This document shows, in pieces, positions 1-5,138 of a stretch of 7,492 nt of DNA. The first letter of the stretch is position 1. Every line of letters starts with the position of its first letter. Under the pieces are notes generated by a model. It saw only the letters and a list, made by a program, of their open reading frames with translations. It did not search any database and had not been told where the DNA came from. Origin of the DNA: Planctomycetota bacterium (lineage in GTDB: Bacteria > Planctomycetota > UBA11346); contig JAHEDF010000178.1 in assembly GCA_024641365.1 (NCBI GenBank), positions 1 through 7,492 on the forward strand, given 5' to 3'. Both the position numbers and the translations under genes were made by a program.

Positions 1-79
1 GCCCTCTGCGGTTAATCTGTCTTCGATTAAACGTATTTTCCAGGGGAAAACGCGATTGTTAGCCGAATAGCATTGCCTC
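1..79 (+). repeat. Left copy of inverted intergenic repeat
   Basis: This non-coding segment lies just downstream of the oxyR stop codon. Two parts recur in reverse complement at 4621-4737. The outer part, GCCCTCTGCGGTTAAT at 1-16, matches 4722-4737 at 14 of 16 bases. The inner 31-bp core at 49-79, which includes TTGTTAGCCGAATAGCATTG at 56-75, matches 4621-4663 at 28 of 31 once a 12-bp duplication in the other copy is removed. Between the parts sit two small hairpins: TTAATC/GATTAA (12-17 with 25-30) and TTTTCC-AGG-GGAAAA (36-50). Because the outer motif starts at base 1, the true left boundary may lie outside the window. It could be a MITE-like or dispersed intergenic repeat, or one end of a mobile unit. 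Confidence 0.75.
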
Positions 80-129
80 CGCGTATCTTGTGAATGAATC
101 ATTTATTCGCTATTGTGGCTGAATTGGTA

Positions 130-1068
130 TCAACACGACGAGACACGATCAGTGGGCACATCACGCTTAATCACGTTGGCTATATTTTTATAGGCCTCAA
201 CACGCGGATCGGTGGTGCGCCAGATTAAAGCAATGATGCGCGAGGCGCGATCACCCATTAAATTTTTGATGATCAAACGATCATCTTTATCATCTGCCGC
301 TAATGCTGGTAAAATGGTAATGCCTGCACCGCTGGCAACAATTTGTCGTAAGGTTTCTAAACTGGTGGCACGATAATCTGCGCCAACTGATGACTCGCTG
401 CGCCGATTGCACATGGCTAAGGCTTGATCACGCAAGCAATGCCCTTCATCTAGTAATAATAATTTTTCTTCCGCTAAATCATCGACATGTACCTGTTGTT
501 TACGTGCTAAACGATGCTTACGAGTCATGGCGACTAAAAACGGTTCATCAAATAATGGCTCGACCACATAACGACGGTCCATGCCATCTAATAACGCAAC
601 TAAACCGACATCAATGCGACCACTCTCTAACGCCTCTAAAACATGGGCTGTGGTATCTTCGCGAATTGGTAATTCTAAAGTCGGATATTTTTTCTCTAAG
701 GCCTGTACAATAAATGGTAATGCATACGGACCAACGGTGGGAATGACGCCCAAACGTACCGGGCCAAAAAATGGTGGGCGACTTTTTGCCGCGGCTAATT
801 CAACGCCCTCTATGGCTTGCAATGCCGCGCGTGCTGCTGCCACGACTTGTTCACCGGCTGGGGTTAATTTCACACCATGCGAATCGCGCTCAAACACCTG
901 ACATTTCATACGCTTTTCCCACTGACGAATCAGCGACGACATGGTCGGTTGGGAAATATGCGCAGCAGCAGCAGCACGGCCAAAATGTAAGTGATCGCCA
1001 ACTGCGACTAAATAACGCAGCACCGGTAATGTCGTTGCTTTGGGATCAAATATGGGTTCGGTCGGCAT
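130..1068 (-). CDS. oxyR: OxyR-type LysR-family peroxide-sensing transcriptional regulator
   Basis: This 312-residue protein is close to the roughly 305 residues usual for OxyR, with an N-terminal extension of about ten residues. Residues 14-72 form the LysR winged helix-turn-helix (RAAAAAHISQPTMSSLIRQW, then FERDSHGVKLTPAGE). The substrate-like domain keeps the OxyR signatures: VIPTVGPY at 108-115 with the peroxide-pocket Thr111, FDEP at 173-176, GHCLRDQA at 209-216, and YRATSLETLRQIVASGAGITILPALA-type sequence around 232-257. The redox pair is intact: Cys211 (E. coli Cys199, with His210 and Arg213 beside it) and Cys220 (Cys208), at the canonical nine-residue separation. In the known family, H2O2 forms a disulphide between these cysteines and the tetramer then activates catalase and peroxiredoxin genes. 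No such target gene is next to it here. The start is ATG at 1068, without a strong Shine-Dalgarno. It is the last gene of the four-gene block, 54 bp after the esterase. Identification is firm; targets are unknown. Confidence 0.95.
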   Translation of the reverse strand: MPTEPIFDPKATTLPVLRYLVAVGDHLHFGRAAAAAHISQPTMSSLIRQWEKRMKCQVFERDSHGVKLTPAGEQVVAAARAALQAIEGVELAAAKSRPPFFGPVRLGVIPTVGPYALPFIVQALEKKYPTLELPIREDTTAHVLEALESGRIDVGLVALLDGMDRRYVVEPLFDEPFLVAMTRKHRLARKQQVHVDDLAEEKLLLLDEGHCLRDQALAMCNRRSESSVGADYRATSLETLRQIVASGAGITILPALAADDKDDRLIIKNLMGDRASRIIALIWRTTDPRVEAYKNIANVIKRDVPTDRVSSC

Positions 1069-1106
1069 GATTATCTGATGGTGTCTGTAGCCTGAGCTTC
1101 GTATTA

Positions 1107-1130
1107 CACAATAATAAGTAAATTATTGTG
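1107..1130 (-). promoter_or_regulatory. Perfect 9-bp inverted repeat between esterase and oxyR
   Basis: CACAATAAT at 1107-1115 and ATTATTGTG at 1122-1130 are perfect reverse complements separated by six bases. The esterase stop codon (1123-1125) lies inside the right arm. On the minus strand no T-run follows the stem, so this is not a standard intrinsic terminator. Its position about 40-60 bp upstream of the oxyR start fits either an operator, possibly for autoregulation by a LysR-type protein, or an RNA stem protecting or attenuating the esterase-oxyR transcript. The even spacing does not match the usual LysR T-N11-A half-site geometry, so OxyR binding is only a guess. Confidence 0.4.
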
Positions 1131-1983
1131 CGGGAATTATCTCAATTCGTTTGAGCCACTCGATACTACCACTCTGCCACGCATCCCAACTTGGGCCTTT
1201 GTAACCATTAAAGCCATGGCCGCCGGTTTCTAATTCTAATAATTCAACCGTACGATTTAATTTTTTCATCGCCGCTGCAAATGAACGACTATTTTCAATT
1301 ACCACCACTTTATCATCTTTTGCGTGCGCTAGAAATATAGGCGGTGTCTTGTCGGTAATTTGTTGCTCGGTGGAAAATCGCGTAACTAAATCCTCAGCTG
1401 GTGTTTTTCCCAATAAATTTTTTCGTGACCCTTTGTGCGTAAGACCTTCTTGCATGGAAATAACTGGATAAATTAAAATGCCAAAGTCTGGACGGCTTGA
1501 TTGTTGCGCAATCGGATCTGTTGCTGATTTATCACCGTCATCAAATAACGTTGATGCACTCGCCGCTAAATGCCCCCCTGCAGAAAAACCACTGATACCC
1601 ACGCGCGCAGGATCAATATGCCATTCTTTCGCATGCGCCCGCGTCATGCGAATAGCTTGCTGCGCATCTAATAAGGGCACCGCGTGACGTCCTTTTGGTA
1701 AGCGGTAATCTAAAACCACACCCGTAATGCCGTGTGTATTAAACCATTTCGCAACGCCATGCCCTTCACCACCACTGACGCGCATGCCATAACCACCACC
1801 TGGGCAAATAATGACAGCGACTCCATTTGGTTTATCAGGACGGTGCAGAGTAATAGTCGTATCAGCTGGAGCTGGTTCAGAGGCGCCGTCACCAAGCGGT
1901 GCCTGTCCATTCCATAATGGTAAACGTTCTTCGCCTGACAGAAATGCGAATGTAACTAACATGATGGTAATGATTCGTAGCAT
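1123..1983 (-). CDS. Exported alpha/beta-hydrolase, acetyl-esterase type
   Basis: Starting at ATG 1983 the product has 286 residues. Residues 1-17 (MLRIITIMLVTFAFLSG) look like a short Sec signal peptide, so the enzyme probably works in the periplasm or outside the cell. The fold markers are in order. The oxyanion-hole segment CPGGGYG is at 60-66, followed by the strand VVLDYRLP at 89-96. The nucleophile elbow GFSAGGH at 132-138 gives Ser134. HAKDDKVV at 220-227 gives the likely acid Asp224, and GGHGF at 254-258 gives His256. This layout belongs to the BD-FAE/Aes-like esterases often annotated as acetylxylan esterase or endo-1,4-beta-xylanase B in PVC bacteria. They hydrolyse ester bonds such as acetyl or feruloyl groups on plant or algal polysaccharides, but the substrate cannot be read from sequence. 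No glycoside hydrolase gene is adjacent. A longer version from GTG at 1998 adds five residues and is less likely. Confidence 0.85.
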   Translation of the reverse strand: MLRIITIMLVTFAFLSGEERLPLWNGQAPLGDGASEPAPADTTITLHRPDKPNGVAVIICPGGGYGMRVSGGEGHGVAKWFNTHGITGVVLDYRLPKGRHAVPLLDAQQAIRMTRAHAKEWHIDPARVGISGFSAGGHLAASASTLFDDGDKSATDPIAQQSSRPDFGILIYPVISMQEGLTHKGSRKNLLGKTPAEDLVTRFSTEQQITDKTPPIFLAHAKDDKVVVIENSRSFAAAMKKLNRTVELLELETGGHGFNGYKGPSWDAWQSGSIEWLKRIEIIPAQ

Positions 1984-1988
1984 AAGGA

Positions 1989-1992
1989 CTCC
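1989..1992 (-). promoter_or_regulatory. Shine-Dalgarno that sets the esterase start
   Basis: On the minus strand GGAG is followed by a five-base spacer (TCCTT) and ATG at 1983. This favours ATG 1983 over the upstream in-frame GTG at 1998, which has no comparable site, and it places the hydrophobic signal sequence directly at the N-terminus. Confidence 0.6.
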
Positions 1993-2011
1993 GGGCACAG
2001 CTCATACCTGC

Positions 2012-2055
2012 ATTTTAGATGCGCAACAAGACGGCATGTCCGTACACTTGTACGG
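2012..2055 (-). promoter_or_regulatory. Candidate esterase promoter with overlapping palindromic operator
   Basis: A 16-bp near-perfect palindrome, CCGTACA-CT-TGTACGG, occupies 2040-2055 in the 117-bp gap upstream of the esterase. On the minus strand a -10-like TAAAAT lies at 2017-2012, about 30 bases before the start codon. A weak -35-like CGGACA lies at 2042-2037, with a long 19-base spacer. The palindrome overlaps this -35, as a repressor or activator site often does. The palindrome is seen directly; the promoter reading is weak. Confidence 0.35.
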
Positions 2056-2100
2056 TGTATGTATCTAGAACCAGTTATAATTCGTCTACAGCATTACTAT

Positions 2101-2610
2101 TTAGTTGGCTATAAACACCTGCACTTTTTCAATATCTGCCACCAACATCTTTTGTTCTTCGGCGTCAGTTATGAGCGGTACCTGGGCCTGTGCTAATGCG
2201 ATATATTCTGTTGCCTTATTTTTGTCCGCAGCCATGGCGGCGGCATAGGCACCCACTTCGTAAGAATAACCGTGTGAAAAAGGTGAGAGTTTATTACTTG
2301 TTGTTATAGCGATACATTTATCGGCATAAAATTTTGTCAGAAACGTATCCCCTGCAAGAAAATGCACTTTAGCTAATTGCCAATAAGCAATTGATAAATT
2401 TTGCGGCGTGCAATCAGTGCGTTTTTTCCAATGCCATAATGAAGCTTGGGCCGAGGTGAGCATATCTTCAATATCATCGCTCGAGCGCTTATCTTTGTCT
2501 ATATAAGTCCAACACGCATTAAAACATGTGGCAGCAAAATGTTGGTGCACTATTTCCTTAGACGCTTCATCTTTTAATACCGCTTTTACTTTGTCTTCTC
2601 TCTCAGGCAT
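2101..2610 (-). CDS. Small TPR-like protein of unknown function
   Basis: This 169-residue, soluble-looking, mostly helical protein has no signal peptide. The start at ATG 2610 is well supported by GAGGAG (2618-2623) with a seven-base spacer. Two helix pairs have TPR-like spacing. The first is about 71-101, where NLSIAYWQLAKVHFLAGD is followed by FYADKCIAI. The second is about 111-142, where HGYSYEVGAYAAAMAADK is followed by KATEYIALAQAQ. The N-terminal half carries an aromatic/His patch (SLWHWKKRTDCTP at 57-69). Similar small TPR-like proteins occur in unrelated bacteria as conserved hypotheticals, and no function is implied beyond possible protein binding. It has four cysteines (29, 33, 67, 99) but no recognisable metal motif. 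It lies 77 bp after the DUF885 gene and 117 bp before the esterase, on the same strand. Confidence 0.8.
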   Translation of the reverse strand: MPEREDKVKAVLKDEASKEIVHQHFAATCFNACWTYIDKDKRSSDDIEDMLTSAQASLWHWKKRTDCTPQNLSIAYWQLAKVHFLAGDTFLTKFYADKCIAITTSNKLSPFSHGYSYEVGAYAAAMAADKNKATEYIALAQAQVPLITDAEEQKMLVADIEKVQVFIAN

Positions 2611-2631
2611 AACAGTACTCCTCTGTGCTCG

Positions 2632-2651
2632 ACACGATTTGTATACACGAT
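2632..2651 (-). promoter_or_regulatory. 7-bp direct repeat with central palindrome upstream of the TPR-like gene
   Basis: ACACGAT occurs exactly twice (2632-2638 and 2645-2651), 13 bp apart. The 8-bp palindrome TGTATACA (2640-2647) spans the spacer. The site lies 22-41 bp upstream of the start at 2610, in a 77-bp gap, where an operator or promoter element would sit. No convincing -35/-10 pair was found, so this is a positional suggestion only. Confidence 0.3.
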
Positions 2652-2687
2652 GAAGAGTTTGGGCACCTAAGCAACTCCATCCATCCT

Positions 2688-4451
2688 TTAATCAGCAAAC
2701 CGCCACGTTGATTGCGTATCTCGTGTCAGTGGCACGTTTAACAATTTCGCACGAATCATTTCAATAGGAATGGTGCCCATACGCAAAATCGCATCATTAA
2801 ATTGTTTCTCCGTCATTTTGCCGTCAGCTGTCACGGCTTTAGCTAAAGCGCGTAATTGTAAGCCGCCAATCATGTAGCCACATTGGTAGAGCGGTGCAAA
2901 GTCACCGGCAATAAATCGCCGCACTTCGCTGGTTGCGCCTAACTTCTCATGGCCAACACGGTCAATTAAAAAAGTCACCATTTCTTGTGGCGTCATTTCT
3001 CCGAGATGAAATTTGAGCGTCACAATAATACGTGCGGCACGATGCATGCGCCAGAATAACATGCCAATTTGATCTTCGGGTGTTTGCGCAAATCCCTTAT
3101 CCCATAAAACCATTTCCCAATATAACGCCCAGCCTTCAACATTAAATGGTGTGCGAAATAGAGAACGGTAATCACGATAACGTGAGGTAAAAAATCCCTG
3201 TAAGTGATGGCCCGGAATTAATTCATGCGCTGTAGTAATGCGCGTGAAATGTTTATTATTACCGCGCATACTCATTAATTTGTCTTCATTACTCATATCA
3301 TTACGTGCATACCCAACCAAAATATGCATGCCATTATACGCAACATACGGCATCTGCCGCTGAGTATCGGTAGTAGTCATGGAAATACGCCACGTTTCTT
3401 CGCATAATGGTGGCACGGTAACTAAATCTAAATTCTTAACAAAATCCGTCGATAAGTTTGCCTGCTCAACTATAAAATCACCTTGCTGACCAGGTGGGAC
3501 AAAGTTTGCTTTTACCTGTGCTAAAGCCGCACGCCAATCATCACCAAAATTCATCGCCTTAGCCGCCTCAAGCAAGCGCGCTTCGCACCACGCAAATTCC
3601 TTTTCACCAATGGCTAATAATTCCTGTGCGTTGTAAGGCAAAAATTCTACCGCTAAGTCGCGCTTGAGCCCATCGGCCCCCAATGGTTCTCCTAATAACG
3701 GATCATCGTCCTTACCTTTGATATGTGCCAATTCTTCCCGTAAGTATTTTGCATAGTCTTCTAATGCTTTCATGGATTCACCAACCGGAGTTTCCATCCA
3801 CCAGGAAAAATCTGGCTGCGTTCCGCTGTAGGCATCATTCCAGGTTTTCAGTGCACGACGAATGCTGTCAGTCGTGCGAGCGGCACGAAATGCTAACAAC
3901 GGCGAAACGGATAAGGCGCTGTTTTCCTCTGCTGGTTTTTGTTCTTCTGTTTGTTCCTTTTTATTTTTACGGCCTTTTTCTAAACGCTTACGTATGTCTT
4001 GAATTTGTTCTGGTAGGCCAGATAGCGCTTTAGCGGCTGCTCCAGGATTTAATGGTTTTTTTTGCCAGCGCGCCACTTCTAAATTTTCAATGACATCACG
4101 AAATGGAATGAGCTCAGCAATTTCCTCGAGATCCCGGCACTCACGTGCATTTTTAGCAATTTCATAGGTTATTTGTTCACGCAATAAAATATAATCTATG
4201 CGACCATCTTGATTGAGATCATCAAAATCTGCATCAGCTAAATTCTGTAACCATGTTTTTGATAATGCCGTCAACCGATCTTGCCGAATTTTCGACCACG
4301 ACAAATTATAAAACCGAGAGACTTGACTCGTTTCCGCATCATAGAGACGGATGGTGTCAGCAAATTCGGCATCCCCGGCGCACAGATTTAAGTTTACTGC
4401 TGACGCACATAGGAGGGCTAGCGAACAAATATGTTGGTAAAAACGAGGCAT
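2688..4451 (-). CDS. Exported DUF885-family putative zinc hydrolase
   Basis: The 587-residue protein begins with a signal-peptide-like stretch (about 8-25, SLALLCASAVNLNLC core), so it is probably secreted to the periplasm or surface. The C-terminal half carries the DUF885 hallmarks. HELIPGHHLQ at 409-418 is the HExxPGHH metal-binding motif with the catalytic-type Glu410. EGWALYWE at 439-446 supplies the likely third ligand Glu439. RMHRAARIIV then HLGEMTPQE at 468-490 follow. Members of this family resemble gluzincin peptidases, but the substrate is generally unknown. Two features stand out. DLNQDGRID at 78-86 resembles an EF-hand or dockerin loop, although Leu89 replaces the usual acidic residue at position 12. 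A charged Lys/Glu-rich linker occupies 156-177. The start ATG 4451 has no clear Shine-Dalgarno but precedes the signal peptide directly. A TATATA box at about 4490-4495 could be a -10 element. It is the first gene of the four-gene block. Confidence 0.85.
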   Translation of the reverse strand: MPRFYQHICSLALLCASAVNLNLCAGDAEFADTIRLYDAETSQVSRFYNLSWSKIRQDRLTALSKTWLQNLADADFDDLNQDGRIDYILLREQITYEIAKNARECRDLEEIAELIPFRDVIENLEVARWQKKPLNPGAAAKALSGLPEQIQDIRKRLEKGRKNKKEQTEEQKPAEENSALSVSPLLAFRAARTTDSIRRALKTWNDAYSGTQPDFSWWMETPVGESMKALEDYAKYLREELAHIKGKDDDPLLGEPLGADGLKRDLAVEFLPYNAQELLAIGEKEFAWCEARLLEAAKAMNFGDDWRAALAQVKANFVPPGQQGDFIVEQANLSTDFVKNLDLVTVPPLCEETWRISMTTTDTQRQMPYVAYNGMHILVGYARNDMSNEDKLMSMRGNNKHFTRITTAHELIPGHHLQGFFTSRYRDYRSLFRTPFNVEGWALYWEMVLWDKGFAQTPEDQIGMLFWRMHRAARIIVTLKFHLGEMTPQEMVTFLIDRVGHEKLGATSEVRRFIAGDFAPLYQCGYMIGGLQLRALAKAVTADGKMTEKQFNDAILRMGTIPIEMIRAKLLNVPLTRDTQSTWRFAD

Positions 4452-4627
4452 ACGGTGCTGCTTTACTAAAACGTCTGTGGTTAGGTAAGATATATACTAA
4501 AGACCGCAGCTATCCGAGGACCTTACGGCAAAGCACAAGTACGCACTTTGTCGCATGCACTATGGATGTCTGACACGTTTTGGTCCTCTATTTGGGCTTG
4601 GATATCGTGCGGAGCCCATTGAGACAA

Positions 4628-4651
4628 TGCTATTCGGCTTGCTATTCGGCT
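4628..4651. repeat. Exact 12-bp tandem duplication
   Basis: TGCTATTCGGCT occurs twice head to tail at 4628-4639 and 4640-4651 with no mismatch. The left inverted copy (56-75) has a single unit, so this looks like a duplication specific to the right copy. Confidence 0.9.
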
Positions 4652-4679
4652 AACAACAGCGTTCAAACAACAGCGTTCA
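4652..4679. repeat. Exact 14-bp tandem duplication abutting the 12-bp one
   Basis: AACAACAGCGTTCA occurs twice head to tail at 4652-4665 and 4666-4679 with no mismatch. It begins at the very next base after the 12-bp tandem pair, so two duplications of different unit length share a junction at 4651/4652. Confidence 0.9.
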
Positions 4680-4880
4680 TATCACCATATTCTGAGAGTT
4701 TGTAAATCGCTCCAATATAAAATTAATCACAGAGGGCGTCGTATCCTAATATCGTTCTTTTGTCTGTGAGAAAGCTATTGAGATACATGTCGCTTCGTTA
4801 CTTGAGGATAAAGGCGCGTTTGGTGTTTGTTTATAATTGGTGTAATAAATTTACTAATAAATGCTTAAAGACCTGTTCTG

Positions 4881-4940
4881 GTATCTGTTGTTCATATGTC
4901 TGTCCCATACGGTTTCGTTGTTCAGATGTCTGTCCCATAC
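4881..4940. repeat. 30-bp tandem repeat, two units
   Basis: Units at 4881-4910 and 4911-4940 agree at 25 of 30 positions. The last 24 bases of each unit, running from GTTGTTCA to ATGTCTGTCCCATAC, differ at only one position (4895 T versus 4925 G). The concentration of changes in the first six bases suggests that the conserved part is the functional or recently copied element. Confidence 0.85.
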
Positions 4941-4957
4941 TATTTCCATACTATTTC
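4936..4957. repeat. Exact 11-bp tandem duplication
   Basis: CATACTATTTC occurs at 4936-4946 and 4947-4957 with no mismatch. Its first five bases are the end of the second 30-bp unit, so the two repeat systems overlap, as with the 12/14-bp pair further left. Confidence 0.85.
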
Positions 4958-5138
4958 CGCACTCACCATATCCGGAATTAAATGTATCATGCCAATTACT
5001 ACAATAATGATCCATTTATGGCTTTTTATTTCGTACTGTATTTATCCCTACCGCCTTGCAGACTGGTATTCTTCAGAAGCCTGCTCATATCATAAGCTTT
5101 ATTCAAGTTGATATATTTAGGAAATACGGCTAATAAAC

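Larger units (their letters stand above)
4621..4737 (-). repeat. Right copy of inverted intergenic repeat, expanded
   Basis: Read on the minus strand, this segment starts with GCCCTCTGTGATTAAT (4737-4722), matching 1-16 at 14 of 16. It later runs into AACGCTG then TTGTTAGCCGAATAGC, matching the core at 49-79 at 28 of 31 after one 12-bp duplicate is removed. The outer-to-core distance is longer than in the left copy (74 versus 48 bp). Part of that difference is a second, 14-bp duplication. The two copies face each other with the outer motif at the far ends, enclosing the four genes from oxyR to the DUF885 gene. Confidence 0.7.
4452..5138. other. Non-coding stretch with clustered repeats
   Basis: Almost 700 bp separate the pseudopilin operon end from the DUF885 start. 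No convincing gene lies here. Short open frames on the plus strand lack ribosome-binding sites, have odd Cys/Tyr/Phe-rich composition and run through tandem repeats. The region probably includes the DUF885 promoter (AT-rich TATATA at about 4490-4495), an imperfect dyad at about 4533-4550, the right inverted repeat (4621-4737) and two tandem-repeat patches (4628-4679, 4881-4957). From 4958 to 5138 only AT-rich sequence was seen. No intrinsic terminator with a T-run follows the pseudopilin operon. Confidence 0.7.

Noticed and set aside
36..50. TTTTCC-AGG-GGAAAA hairpin as the oxyR terminator
   Set aside because: The stem is only six pairs, about 80 bp past the stop, and no T-run follows on the minus strand.
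390..1070. Several plus-strand frames of about 100 codons opposite oxyR
   Set aside because: They are shadows of the oxyR coding frame, which matches OxyR along its full length.
1107..1130. Canonical OxyR or LysR binding site
   Set aside because: The dyad has a six-base centre, which does not give T-N11-A or ATAG-N7-CTAT geometry; it is kept only as an unassigned dyad.
4593..4618. TGGGCT/AGCCCA stem with a 14-base loop
   Set aside because: It is short and long-looped, with no T-run and no gene end nearby.
4621..4680. Integron attC-like site (GGCTAACAACAGCGTTCA)
   Set aside because: It looks attC-like at first glance, but the R''/R' cores do not fit RYYYAAC/GTTRRRY and no paired inner sites were found. 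The two copies are inverted, whereas cassette attC sites would be in direct order.
4760..4981. Plus-strand open frame of 73 codons in the intergenic region
   Set aside because: It has no ribosome-binding site, a Cys/Tyr/Phe-rich composition unlike the neighbours, and it reads through the 30-bp and 11-bp tandem repeats.
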